Assembly (NCBI RefSeq): GCF_001757995.1
Contig: NZ_LXLV01000045.1
Span: forward strand, 62,001 to 126,000
Length of the DNA stretch: 64,000 bases
Direction: 5' to 3'
Origin: Bacillus mycoides
GTDB taxonomy: Bacteria; Bacillota; Bacilli; Bacillales; Bacillaceae_G
A model generated the notes under the pieces. It saw only the letters and a program-made list of their open reading frames with translations, made no database searches and was not told where the DNA came from. Shown here piece by piece: positions 15,081 to 24,138 of this stretch. The position numbers and the translations under genes are program-made. Positions within the stretch are counted from its first letter, which is position 1. Each line of letters begins with the position of its first letter.

Positions 15081-16457
15081 TTATTTAGGAAGCTCCACCC
15101 GAACAGTCGTCCCTTCCCCCTTCGTACTATACACCGAAACTTTTCCATTATGAAGTTCAACGATTTTCTGTACGATAGATAATCCTAAGCCACTACCTTC
15201 TACGTTTCTTGCCCTTGCCGTATCTACTTTGTAAAAACGATCAAAAATACGATCCATTTCTTCTTTTTCCATACCAATTCCGTTGTCTGATATAGAGATC
15301 ATCACACTAGACTCTAATTCTTCTACAACAAATTCAATCGTTCCGCCATCGTTTGAAAACTTAATACTATTCGTAAAAATATTACTCCATACTTGATGAA
15401 GTAAGTTTTCATCACCGTTTATAACGATATCTGGCACATCAAATTCAACAGCGATATCTTTTTCACGCCATTTCCATTCAAGCATAAAAATAACGTCTTT
15501 AATTTGCTTCTGCAGATTGAATTCTTTTATTTGTAATACTTTTTCTTCTTTATCTAAAGAAGCGAGCGTAAGTAACTGTTTACATAAACTAGACATTCGC
15601 TTACTTTCGCCCTCAATAATTTGTAAGTAATGATTTCTTTCTTCTTCACTCATATTTTCTGTTTGCAATGTTTTCGAAAAACCTTGTATGGAAGAAAGCG
15701 GCGATTGGAATTCATGTGAAACGTTCGAAACAAATTCTTGTCTCATTTCATCTAATTCTTTTATACTTTTCGTCATCTTCTGGAAGCTTGTAGATAACGT
15801 ACCAATTTCATCTTTTCGTTTTACGTCTAATTCAATTTCATATTCACCACTCGCAATTTTTTGCGTAGCCTTCGTAAATTTACGAATAGGACGTACGATA
15901 TATCCTGCTGCAATCGCTATAAAAATGATACTTAATAGCACGATAAACCCAAGTAATACCGCTAAGAAAATTCGCATCTCGCCAAATTGGTTCTGAATGT
16001 CAGGACGAATAAACAAAGCGTACTGTTTATCCCCATGTTGTACTGGTACACCGACACTATTGATTAATTCATTATCGAAAAAACCAGTAATAAATAGGCG
16101 AGTCGGATATGTGGAAACGCCATTAAACGTTTCTCCTTGCAATACTTTATGAACTGTATCGTCGCTAATAGACGTCTTACGAAACGCATTTCCGATACGT
16201 TTTCCTTTCTTTTGGTCATCGACAATATAAATTTCATACCCTAATTTCGCAATAGAATGTAAGTACGCTTCTTTATTTTCTTCACTTTGCTTTTCATATA
16301 ATGACTTAACTTCTTCAGCATACTTTAAAATCTTTTCACTGTTATACGGTTTTAACTTCACTTGATAATATACGTTCGTTAATAAAAAGCCGATAATACT
16401 ACTAAGAAGCATAATACCGACTGTCATAAATACAAATCTCGAATATAGTGATTTCAT
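15081..16457 (-). CDS. hssS: Heme sensor histidine kinase HssS
   Basis: 458 residues. N-terminal span (FVFMTVGIMLLSSIIGFLLT), extracytoplasmic sensor of about 130 residues, second span (IFLAVLLGFIVLLSIIFIAIA), HAMP domain, dimerisation helix with the phospho-His in FVSNVSHEFQSPLSSIQGF, then ATPase motifs N (WSNIFTNSIKFS), G1 ISDNGIGM and G2 GSGLGLSIV. The N-terminus closely resembles staphylococcal HssS (FLLTNVYY). It senses heme-induced stress and phosphorylates HssR. It is the second gene of the hssRS operon, one base after hssR. Confidence 0.88.
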   Translation of the reverse strand: MKSLYSRFVFMTVGIMLLSSIIGFLLTNVYYQVKLKPYNSEKILKYAEEVKSLYEKQSEENKEAYLHSIAKLGYEIYIVDDQKKGKRIGNAFRKTSISDDTVHKVLQGETFNGVSTYPTRLFITGFFDNELINSVGVPVQHGDKQYALFIRPDIQNQFGEMRIFLAVLLGFIVLLSIIFIAIAAGYIVRPIRKFTKATQKIASGEYEIELDVKRKDEIGTLSTSFQKMTKSIKELDEMRQEFVSNVSHEFQSPLSSIQGFSKTLQTENMSEEERNHYLQIIEGESKRMSSLCKQLLTLASLDKEEKVLQIKEFNLQKQIKDVIFMLEWKWREKDIAVEFDVPDIVINGDENLLHQVWSNIFTNSIKFSNDGGTIEFVVEELESSVMISISDNGIGMEKEEMDRIFDRFYKVDTARARNVEGSGLGLSIVQKIVELHNGKVSVYSTKGEGTTVRVELPK

Positions 16458-16458
16458 T

Positions 16459-17136
16459 TTATTTCAGCTCCAACTTATAACCGAGTCCGCGCACTGTCGT
16501 AATTTGAAAATCATCCGTTCGTTTTGAGAAACGATCTCGTAGTCTCTTCACATGAACGTCAACTGTTCGTTCATCTCCTTCAAAATCCATTCCCCATACT
16601 AATTCAATTAATTCTTCTCTCGAAAATGTTCTACCAGGATAACTAGCAAGTTGTGATAATAACTCAAATTCCTTTAAAGGAAGCAAAATCGTCTGCCCGT
16701 TACACTTTACTTCAACACCTTTACGATCAATTGTCGTTCCGTGGAGTGTAATAATGTCGGCACTCAGCATTTGATAACGGCGCAATAATGCTTTCATACG
16801 GAAAATGACTTCAGCTGGTTCAAATGGTTTCACAATATAATCATCCGTACCAGAAATGAATCCTTTTTCTTTATCGACTAACTGATCTTTTGCAGTTAAT
16901 AAAATAACAGGTATATCATGATACTTCCGGATTTCTTCGCATAACGTATAGCCATCAACGAACGGCATCATAATGTCTACTATCGCAAGATGAATGTTTT
17001 CCTTCTCTAAAACGTCTTGCGCTACCTTTCCATCTTCCGCCTCAAAAACTTTAAACCCCTCTTTTTGTAAATGGTAATGTAATAACTCTCTAATATGCTT
17101 ATCATCATCAGCTAATAAAATATGTATCATCTTCAT
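16459..17136 (-). CDS. hssR: Heme response regulator HssR
   Basis: 225 residues. Receiver domain with acidic pocket LLADDDK, phospho-Asp in LAIVDIMMPFVDGY (about residue 52), conserved Lys in YIVKPFE, then an OmpR/PhoB winged helix ending WGMDFEGDERTVDVHVKRLR. FISGTDDYIVKPFE and GDERTVDVH are near-identical to S. aureus HssR. It activates hrtBA through the direct repeat at 11610-11629. The ATG at 17136 follows GAGAGGG. hssRS is separated from hrtBA by about 3.5 kb of unrelated genes. Confidence 0.9.
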   Translation of the reverse strand: MKMIHILLADDDKHIRELLHYHLQKEGFKVFEAEDGKVAQDVLEKENIHLAIVDIMMPFVDGYTLCEEIRKYHDIPVILLTAKDQLVDKEKGFISGTDDYIVKPFEPAEVIFRMKALLRRYQMLSADIITLHGTTIDRKGVEVKCNGQTILLPLKEFELLSQLASYPGRTFSREELIELVWGMDFEGDERTVDVHVKRLRDRFSKRTDDFQITTVRGLGYKLELK

Positions 17137-17251
17137 TAAACCCTCTCTCGTTCATCCTTCTACATCCTTACATTAAGAAACAATTGGATTTTTTGCAAGA
17201 AAAACAAAATGCTATAAAACGGTTGTTTCTTATAAAAGTTGATAAATAAAA

Positions 17252-17290
17252 AGAATCTATTTTGAAAAAAGATTATTCAAAATAGATTCT
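17252..17290. terminator. Bidirectional-type terminator downstream of the YitT gene
   Basis: AGAATCTATTTTGA / TCAAAATAGATTCT perfect 14-bp stem, T-rich on the minus side (TTTTTATT). Confidence 0.85.
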
Positions 17291-17340
17291 CACATTTTAG
17301 TATTAAGATTATTTTAATTAAAAGTAATTTCTAATCCTTA

Positions 17341-18180
17341 TTAAGCCTTAGAAATATCAACAAACCCTTCTCCGAACACATCACGAACATCATGTATAGC
17401 GATGAACGCAGCCGGATCCGTAGTTTGAACAATCCGTTTTAGCTTCACTACTTCTTGCTTATTAATAACAATATAAAGAATTTCCTTCGGAGTTTTCGTG
17501 TAATAGCCATGACCTGAGTACACAGTAACCCCTCTGCCCATTAAGGTAGTCACCTTCCCGGCAATTTCATTCGGGTTATCAGAAATAATCGTAATGGCCT
17601 TCTTCGGATTTAAACCTTCAATTACAAATTCCATTACTTTCGTTCCTACATATAGCATAATAATTGTCAGCATCAGTTTTTCTGCACCAATGATGAAATA
17701 AGATGAAAACGCAACGATTAAATCGAAGAACAGTAGACCGTAGCTGATACTCCAGCCTAAGTACTTATGGGTCATCCTTGCTAAGATGGTAGTACCTGCT
17801 GTCGTTCCACCAACGCGAATGATGAGACCAATCCCGCACCCGATAAATATTCCACCGAAAATGGCATTTACGAGCATTTCATCCGAAGCAATCGTCCAGC
17901 CTTCTGTCAAATGAAGAAATAGCGAGTTAGTAACTACAGCAATGATCGTATAAATTGTTGTGATCTTATTCAAAAATTTATAACCAGCTATTAACAAAAT
18001 CGCATTTAAAATTAAGTTAACTAAGCCTGGTGACCACTCAAATAAATAGTACGTAATAATCGTGATACCTGTTACTCCACCCTCACCAAACTCGTTCGGG
18101 ATAACAAACAAATTCACACCTAACGCAAAAAGAAATGCACCAATAATAATAAAAATAATGTCTGTCGTTCTTTTTTTCAT
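17341..18180 (-). CDS. YitT family membrane protein (DUF161 + DUF2179)
   Basis: 279 residues. There are five to six membrane spans in the first 195 residues (start MKKRTTDIIFIIIGAFLFALG, VIPNEFGEGGVTGI typical of the family). A C-terminal soluble DUF2179 domain follows (KAITIISDNPNEIAGKV, then VYSGHGYYTKTPKEILYIV). Transport-like family with unproven substrate. ATG at 18180 is chosen over GTG at 18192 because GAGG lies 6 nt upstream of it. Confidence 0.87.
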   Translation of the reverse strand: MKKRTTDIIFIIIGAFLFALGVNLFVIPNEFGEGGVTGITIITYYLFEWSPGLVNLILNAILLIAGYKFLNKITTIYTIIAVVTNSLFLHLTEGWTIASDEMLVNAIFGGIFIGCGIGLIIRVGGTTAGTTILARMTHKYLGWSISYGLLFFDLIVAFSSYFIIGAEKLMLTIIMLYVGTKVMEFVIEGLNPKKAITIISDNPNEIAGKVTTLMGRGVTVYSGHGYYTKTPKEILYIVINKQEVVKLKRIVQTTDPAAFIAIHDVRDVFGEGFVDISKA

Positions 18181-18511
18181 ACAGTACCTCACTTCTTATG
18201 TAAATATTTATTCTGCCATAAACTCTCACCATTATATCGTGGAATATTCAAATCGAACAGTGGTTTGTTTTTATTTTAATATAGGATGATAAAACAACTT
18301 TATCCTATATCCACATGTAATTTAAAAAGGGTAACAACTTTATTTATCCTTTTCGGCAAGAAGACTCCATCTGAATTGGGTTAGGGGTGAAACCCAACAA
18401 TTCAGGTGGTGATGAATTGCCGTCAGAAGGTAGACTGAACTCTTTTGTTTCGTTCATAACAATTTTGGGTTTCGAACATTTGTTTTTGTTTTACGATATA
18501 ATCTGTCGTAG

Positions 18512-18703
18512 ATAAGGAGGGAATATATCGTAAGACAACGAAATTGGATAATAATAATCATTCGGTCACTTGAGCCAAAAGGAATTACTGTAGAAGAATG
18601 GAATTACGATGAAGAACATGTTCATATTTTGTTCCGTTTCGTTCCAAATATTGATTTGTCAAAAATAATTTTAATGAACTCTCTAAGAAAGGTGGTGAAA
18701 ACG
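18512..18703 (+). pseudogene. Remnant of IS200/IS605 TnpA (Y1 transposase), HUH region only
   Basis: The frame reads VEEWNYDEEHVHILFRFVPN then IDLSKIILMNSLRKV. HVH is the HUH metal-binding motif of Y1 transposases. About 40 recognisable codons remain: no proper start, no catalytic tyrosine helix, and the frame then runs into tnpB. A TTG-initiated frame at 18629 is just this remnant joined to tnpB. Confidence 0.6.
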
Positions 18704-20059
18704 ATGGTTAAAAAGAAAGCAGTGAAAGTATTACGTAAACAAAAGAAAAGAGAAAACATACAACGATTCACTCAGAAACAGAATATCGGACGGGCTTGCC
18801 TCACAGCTAAAGAATTTCGTTTATTGCAGCGCATGTCACATAGTTCAAAAGCATTGCGAAATGTTGGATTGTATACTATTAAACAAAGTTATTTGAACCA
18901 TAATAAAATGGCTACTGTAAAAGAAGTGGACACTGCCATGCAAGCCGATATGAACTACTCGGGCATGCAATCAAACTCTGTTCAAGCGATTCGTAGAGCC
19001 TTATTTACAGAAGTGAAGAGCTTTTTTAAAGCATGGGAACAGTGGAAGAAAACACATGAAACATTCACAGGGCGTCCTAAGTTTCCGAATTATTCTCGTT
19101 CAACGGATAAACGAATTATTGAAATCTATCAAGTTCCAAAAGTGGATGATAACGGGTATTGGATGATTCCGATGAATGTTGCATTCAGAAAAAAATTCAG
19201 TTCCATTAAAATACGTATGCCAAAAAACTTAAGAAATAAAAAAATCTCCTACATTGAGATTGTACCGAAGCAAAAAGGTCGGTTCTTTGAGGTGCATTAC
19301 ACATATGAGATGCACGTTTCTCAAATGAAGAAACAATCCACGACTACTAGTAAAGCTTTGAGTTGCGATTTAGGTGTAGACAGATTAGTAAGTTGCGTGA
19401 CAAATACAGGTGATACATTCTTAATTGATGGGAAAAAATTAAAATCCATTAACCAATACTTCAACAAAACGATACGTAATCTGCAACTGAAAAATGTGGA
19501 AAATGGACTTTCAAAACGCGTTGTAACGAATAAAATGGCTGCACTTTGGAATAAGCGAGAACGACAAATAAATGGTTACATTTCACAAACTGTAGGCCTG
19601 TTGTTTAAAAAAGTGAAAGCATGCAACATAGATACTGTTGTCATAGGGTATAACGCTGGTTGGAAACAAAAATCTGATATGGGAAAAAAGAATAATCAAG
19701 CATTTGTTCAAATCCCATTTCATAAACTGATTGCAGCGATTGAGAATAAATGTGTAAAAGAAGGCATCCGATTTTTAAAACAAGAAGAAAGCTATACTTC
19801 AAAAGCTAGTTTTCTTGATAAAGATAGGGTTCCAGTTTGGTCTAAGGATGATAGGACGCATTATCGATTTAGTGGCAAACGAATCAATCGTGGTCTGTAC
19901 CAAAGTAAAGCAGGAACATGTATCCACGCTGATATTAATGGTGCGTTGAATACATTGAAAAAATCAAAAGTTGTAGAATTGGATGACAATCTTAAAGTGA
20001 AAACGCCGATTCTATTAGAAGTGCAAAAACGTAAGGCTGTTGCTTCGTGCATAGCTTAG
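18704..20059 (+). CDS. tnpB: TnpB RNA-guided endonuclease (IS605 OrfB family)
   Basis: 451 residues starting MVKKKAVKVLRKQKKREN, with ATG at 18704 behind AAAGGTGG. The N-terminal HTH/OrfB region is followed by a split RuvC nuclease: CDLGVDRLVSCVTNTG (first Asp, about residue 227), VVIGYNAGWKQ, KQEESYTSKASFLDKD (conserved Glu) and HADINGALN (last Asp). The CxxC zinc ribbon found in many TnpBs is absent between SKASF and DINGA, as in one Bacillus clade. It appears full length and intact. Confidence 0.87.
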   Translation: MVKKKAVKVLRKQKKRENIQRFTQKQNIGRACLTAKEFRLLQRMSHSSKALRNVGLYTIKQSYLNHNKMATVKEVDTAMQADMNYSGMQSNSVQAIRRALFTEVKSFFKAWEQWKKTHETFTGRPKFPNYSRSTDKRIIEIYQVPKVDDNGYWMIPMNVAFRKKFSSIKIRMPKNLRNKKISYIEIVPKQKGRFFEVHYTYEMHVSQMKKQSTTTSKALSCDLGVDRLVSCVTNTGDTFLIDGKKLKSINQYFNKTIRNLQLKNVENGLSKRVVTNKMAALWNKRERQINGYISQTVGLLFKKVKACNIDTVVIGYNAGWKQKSDMGKKNNQAFVQIPFHKLIAAIENKCVKEGIRFLKQEESYTSKASFLDKDRVPVWSKDDRTHYRFSGKRINRGLYQSKAGTCIHADINGALNTLKKSKVVELDDNLKVKTPILLEVQKRKAVASCIA

Positions 20060-20346
20060 TGGGTGCGTCAACCATCCATGTGTACTCGACTTGTCGGGGC
20101 TTGTAGCACACGCCGGATTCATCTGAGTGGTGGCTTCTTCCAAAAGGAAGAACTGCTCTTTTTCGAAAGGGTGGTGCAAGTGGGAAAACAATCGTTCGTT
20201 GCCAGTACCAACCAAAAACTTACTTGGGGTGTTACCGTAAGGTGGCATGAATGTTAGAGCGTCAACTGTCTAGCGATAGACGAAAAGACCTAGTGTTCTA
20301 ACTCAAGCCCCCACTGAAACGCTTCATCTCAGTGGGGGTAGTTGAC
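20060..20346 (+). ncRNA. Structured 3' region of the TnpB element, probable omega RNA
   Basis: Non-coding, hairpin-rich sequence from the tnpB stop to the element's right end. It includes the terminal stem CCCCCACTGA / TCAGTGGGGG (20308-20338). In characterised TnpB systems the guide RNA overlaps the tnpB 3' end and right end, with the guide read from the flanking DNA. By that rule the guide would begin at 20347 (TATGTACTACAAG). Boundaries are approximate and inferred. Confidence 0.6.
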
Positions 20347-20400
20347 TATGTACTACAAGTAAAGTTTTGATTTCACATGCTACTCGGGCAAAATTCAAAT

Positions 20401-20439
20401 AAAAAACAAATATGTGAAGCCGTAGAATAGACTTTACAT
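20401..20439. repeat. 39-nt hairpin repeat, copy 1
   Basis: Begins AAAAAACAAATATGTGAAGC. It matches 26070-26108 at 32 of 39 positions, and differences in the stem are largely compensated (TGTGAAG..CTTTACA here, CGCGAAG..CTTCGCA there). Confidence 0.6.
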
Positions 20440-20525
20440 CAAGCATTTGATTACAGAGATTTATATACAATTTTATACTTCCGCATGTTGTTGATCATTT
20501 CACTTTATTTCTCCCGGGGGAATGA

Positions 20526-20577
20526 AAAAAAACTCCATTAAATTTGCATACTTAGTATGCAAATTCAGGAGTTTTTT
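20526..20577. terminator. Terminator downstream of the lut operon
   Basis: Long stem AACTCC..AATTTGCATAC / GTATGCAAATT..GGAGTT with A/T-runs on both sides (AAAAAAAA left, TTTTTT right). Confidence 0.85.
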
Positions 20578-20638
20578 CATATACCACTATTCGGATTCAA
20601 TTCAAATGCATACAACTCATTTTTTCACCTTACTTGAC

Positions 20639-22003
20639 TCATTCAAAATTAGCACGAGGTTCCTCTAACCTCTTCTTACCTCTCCAATTAAATAAGCTTT
20701 CAGTCTTCGTTTGCTGTCCTGGTTTCACAAACAACATTGCCCCCATTGCGATAGCGGCCAAAACGGCAGCTACGATAAACATAGAAGGGTAGCCATAACT
20801 TACAACTAAGTATCCCGTTAAAGTCGGGGCTAAGATTGTCGCGATATTAGCGATGAAATGCATAATTCCACTATATGTTCCTGCGTAAGTAGGAGCTGTA
20901 TCGACAATAATTGCCCAAAATAATGAACTCGGTAAAAAAGCAAACGCATTTCCAAGCGACATAAGCGCTAATACAGCTACATAATTGTCCATCGCTGGAA
21001 TGAAGCTAAAACAAATTGCAGTAAGTAATAAAGCAATAATTGGTAACCCTGTTCTAGCTAAACGAAGATTCCCTGTTTTACGTAAAATACGATCAGATAG
21101 CTTCGCACCTAGCGGCAATGTAATACAAGCTCCAAGCCAAGGAATCATTCCAAGATACCAAAGGGAAGATAATTGAAAATGGAATACATCTTGCAAATAT
21201 TTCGGTGTCCAAGTTAATATTAAAAAATTTATATATTGGAAGCAAAAATATGCTATCGTAACCATAACGAATGTCGGAACTTTAAAAAAGGAGTACCATG
21301 GCTCTTTGCGAGTTTCTTTCTCAGCTTTTACTGATTGAAGCACACCTTCCGTACTTCGTATTTCAGCTAGTTCTTCTTTTGTCACTCGCGGATGATCCTC
21401 AGGCATATTCGTAAAAGTAAAATACCAAATAATCGCCCATACAATCCCAATTGTACCAAGGATAAAAAACATGATTTTCCAACTTGTAAAAGATAGTAAG
21501 AAGACCGCTACAGGTGCAGTTAATACTGCACCTAATGGAACGCCAACAAAACCAAGGGATGTTAGAAAAGCTCTTTCTTTTGGAGCTGCCCAGTTTGCTG
21601 CTGTCTTATTCGAAACCGCGAAAGATGGCCCTTCTGTTAATCCAAATAAAACGCGAAAGATAGCAAATCCTATTAAAGCAGACCCTCCAAAAACAGCAAT
21701 CCCTATTTCTCCAGCAAAAGCGGTCGCAATTTCAAAAATAGACCAAGCAGTTGCTGCTACGATCCATACAAATTTCGGTCCTTTTTTATCTGAAAAAATA
21801 CCTCCTAATAAAGAACCGATCATGTAACCGTAACCAAAATACCCTAATATAGCGCCCCACTCCTTCGGGTCAAAGCCATATTCTTTTATAATGAAGGACT
21901 GCGCATAAGCGATGGCCCCTCGATCAATATAATTCACCATCGTAATAAACGTGAGCATTGTAAAGACATAATAACGAAATTTATTCTTCATCAAAATCCC
22001 CAC
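20639..22003 (-). CDS. MFS transporter of the anion:cation symporter type, lut operon
   Basis: 454 residues, twelve spans, starting MGILMKNKFRYYVFTMLTFI, with MVNYIDRGAIAYA in the first span. This is the usual signature of the ACS (hexuronate/phthalate/glucarate) subfamily. It lies 28 bp behind lutC in the same operon, so it may import the substrate, possibly lactate or another hydroxy acid. B. subtilis uses an LctP-type permease for lactate instead. The start could be ATG at 22003 or the downstream MKNKFRY ATG at 21991. Confidence 0.83.
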   Translation of the reverse strand: MGILMKNKFRYYVFTMLTFITMVNYIDRGAIAYAQSFIIKEYGFDPKEWGAILGYFGYGYMIGSLLGGIFSDKKGPKFVWIVAATAWSIFEIATAFAGEIGIAVFGGSALIGFAIFRVLFGLTEGPSFAVSNKTAANWAAPKERAFLTSLGFVGVPLGAVLTAPVAVFLLSFTSWKIMFFILGTIGIVWAIIWYFTFTNMPEDHPRVTKEELAEIRSTEGVLQSVKAEKETRKEPWYSFFKVPTFVMVTIAYFCFQYINFLILTWTPKYLQDVFHFQLSSLWYLGMIPWLGACITLPLGAKLSDRILRKTGNLRLARTGLPIIALLLTAICFSFIPAMDNYVAVLALMSLGNAFAFLPSSLFWAIIVDTAPTYAGTYSGIMHFIANIATILAPTLTGYLVVSYGYPSMFIVAAVLAAIAMGAMLFVKPGQQTKTESLFNWRGKKRLEEPRANFE

Positions 22004-22031
22004 TCCCCCTCGTATTCTTTTGTTTTTCTCT

Positions 22032-22724
22032 CTAATCCTTTAATAGAATGACATGGACCTTTCCAGGGCCATGAACTCCAAAAGCTAATTCCATCTCAAT
22101 ATCACCCGTCCGGCTAGGCCCAGTGATAAAATTGATACAGGCAGGTAATCCATTCGAAACTTGTTCGTGAATTCTAGTTACGCCTTCTGTTAAGCGTCTA
22201 TAAATTGTATGTTCTGAGAGAATCGCTACATAAACTGCTGGCAAAACGCTAACTAAACGTCCGCGCCCACCACCATTCCATAAAACAACGGTTCCCGTCT
22301 CAGCGAGTCCCATTTCGGCATATGTAATTCCCATATCCACTTGAGCTGCATAATCCCGTAGTTCTCTTTCACCTTCTTTACTTTGCCAAATTCGATGAGA
22401 AACGAAATTTCCTTTTAAATGCTTTCCTATTTCAAGTTGATGTAATCTATCATCATCCCAATACAACGCAGATTGAACATTAAATTTATGTACAACGTAC
22501 TGAAGTGCACCTTCTATTTCTGAACGGTATATATGACTTACTTCTGTATGTAACGTATGCAAGTTTGCAATAAACTGCTCTATTAAACTGTCGTGATCTA
22601 TCTCTTTAGGAAAGTGTCTAAGTGGATCGTTCTTCCACCTGGGAGGAGTGACCCCCGAGCGACGTTCTCGGTTTAGTTTACGTGCGATATTATTTAAAAA
22701 AGATTGTTGAACATCCGTATTCAT
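22032..22724 (-). CDS. lutC: Lactate utilization protein C
   Basis: 230 residues of the LUD domain family (YkgG): TYAEMGLAETGTVVLWNGGG, then LVSVLPAVYVAILSEHTI and INFITGPSRTGDIEMELAFG. It works with LutA and LutB in oxidising L-lactate to pyruvate. The frame is open to 22760, but ATG at 22724 (MNTDVQQSFLNN) directly follows the lutB stop (TAATATG) behind GAGGG, giving a coupled start. Confidence 0.9.
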   Translation of the reverse strand: MNTDVQQSFLNNIARKLNRERRSGVTPPRWKNDPLRHFPKEIDHDSLIEQFIANLHTLHTEVSHIYRSEIEGALQYVVHKFNVQSALYWDDDRLHQLEIGKHLKGNFVSHRIWQSKEGERELRDYAAQVDMGITYAEMGLAETGTVVLWNGGGRGRLVSVLPAVYVAILSEHTIYRRLTEGVTRIHEQVSNGLPACINFITGPSRTGDIEMELAFGVHGPGKVHVILLKD

Positions 22725-22725
22725 A

Positions 22726-24138
22726 TTATGAATCCCTCTTTTCTTTTTTCCACCAATCACGGAATGATTGTTTCGCAGGTTTTGGAAAATCTCTACTTTC
22801 TGTCCACCCTTTCAATGGGCCTGGACCATTCGCAATATAGCCCTCTTTTGCAAATATCGATAAACCTGTATGTGCCATTTTAATCGCTTTTTCATAAACG
22901 AATGGATGACTCGCCATAAACGTGAAACCTTTAAAGGCCAGTTGCTCAAATTTCGTTATAAACCCTTGTTCCACCACATCTTTACGATGTTCAATGAGAA
23001 GGTCATGTAATGGAATTTTCACAGGGCAAACATCTGTACACGCTCCGCACAAACTTGATGCAAAAGGTAATTCTTTTAACTCTTCATATCCTTCTAATAA
23101 AGGTGCTAGTACTGCCCCAATTGGCCCGCTATAAACACTTCCATAAGCATGCCCCCCAATATTGCGATACACAGGACAAACATTTACACAAGCTCCGCAC
23201 CTTATGCACTTTAATACTTCTTCATAAGCAGTTCCTAAAATATCAGAACGGCCATTATCTAAAATAATTAAATGAAATTCTTCAGGTCCATCCATATCTC
23301 CGGGTAAACGCTCGCCATTAATTCCAGTCACATAAGATGTAATCTTTTGGCCTGTAGCACTTCTTGTTAACATTGAAACGACCACATCAAGATCTTTCCA
23401 CGTCGGAACAAGACGTTCCATCCCCATAATAGCAATATGAACTTTTGGCAATGTCGTAGTAAGACGAGCATTTCCTTCATTACTTACAAGAACAACTGAT
23501 CCAGATTCCGCTACCGCAAAGTTACAACCAGAAATACCAATATCAGCTTCTAAAAACTCTTTACGCAATTGCTCTCTAGCAAATTGTAATAATTGATTCG
23601 TATCAACTGGTATCTTTTTTCCAGCTTCCTTCGAAAAAAGCTCTGCTACTTGTTCCTTCGTCTTATGAATGGCCGGGGCAATTAAATGCGATGGAGTTTC
23701 TCCAGCTAATTGAATAATATACTCCCCAAGATCAGACTCTACTACTTTTACCCCTATCTCTTCTAAGTTTTTATTAAGATGTATTTCTTCTGAAACCATG
23801 GACTTTGACTTAATTACTGATCTCGCTCCTTTTTTTCTTGCGATTTCAGAAACATACGATACGGCATCTTCTGCTTTGAAAGCAAAATGAACATGCCCCC
23901 CATTTTTTCGTACATTAGTAGCTAATTGTTCCAAATAACTATCTAAATTTTCAATTGTATGCATCCGAATTTCAGATGCTGCCTCACGCCATTCTTCAAT
24001 ATTCCCTAATTCATGTGTAGCTTGTTCCCGTCCCATCCGAAGTCTATCTTGTGTCAATGGTACCGCACTTCTCATCTGCGGATTGTGCAACGCGTTATCT
24101 ACTCTTTTCAAAAAACCTAGTTCCCCCGCCACACTCAT
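22726..24138 (-). CDS. lutB: Lactate utilization iron-sulfur protein B
   Basis: 470 residues. An N-terminal LUD domain (AESGSVVLVSNEGNARL) is followed by two 4Fe-4S motifs, CIRCGACVNVCPVYRNIGG near residue 310 and CGACTDVCPVKIPLHDLL near residue 360. A C-terminal LutB/LldF domain ends in FRDWWKKEKRD. Its ATG overlaps the lutA stop (ATGA). This B. cereus lineage is known to carry two lut loci; I cannot tell which this is. Confidence 0.92.
   Translation of the reverse strand: MSVAGELGFLKRVDNALHNPQMRSAVPLTQDRLRMGREQATHELGNIEEWREAASEIRMHTIENLDSYLEQLATNVRKNGGHVHFAFKAEDAVSYVSEIARKKGARSVIKSKSMVSEEIHLNKNLEEIGVKVVESDLGEYIIQLAGETPSHLIAPAIHKTKEQVAELFSKEAGKKIPVDTNQLLQFAREQLRKEFLEADIGISGCNFAVAESGSVVLVSNEGNARLTTTLPKVHIAIMGMERLVPTWKDLDVVVSMLTRSATGQKITSYVTGINGERLPGDMDGPEEFHLIILDNGRSDILGTAYEEVLKCIRCGACVNVCPVYRNIGGHAYGSVYSGPIGAVLAPLLEGYEELKELPFASSLCGACTDVCPVKIPLHDLLIEHRKDVVEQGFITKFEQLAFKGFTFMASHPFVYEKAIKMAHTGLSIFAKEGYIANGPGPLKGWTESRDFPKPAKQSFRDWWKKEKRDS

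Larger units (their letters stand above)
18348..20346 (+). mobile_element. IS200/IS605-type element with TnpB (tnpA remnant)
   Basis: The left boundary is directly 3' of TTTAT (18343-18347). It is followed by CGGCAAGAAGACTCC and a subterminal hairpin GAATTGGGTT..AACCCAACAATTC. The right boundary is after AGTTGAC at 20346, preceded by the hairpin CCCCCACTGA / TCAGTGGGGG. It contains a truncated tnpA, intact tnpB and a structured 3' region. Boundaries are inferred from hairpins and target; no duplication is expected for this family. Confidence 0.72.

Noticed and set aside
15688-15996. Plus-strand open frame within hssS
   Set aside because: Shadow of the hssS coding strand; no initiation signal.
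18629-20059. 476-residue TnpB starting at TTG 18629
   Set aside because: The first 25 residues are the C-terminal part of a TnpA remnant (RFVPNIDLSKI). ATG 18704 with AAAGGTGG is the natural start.
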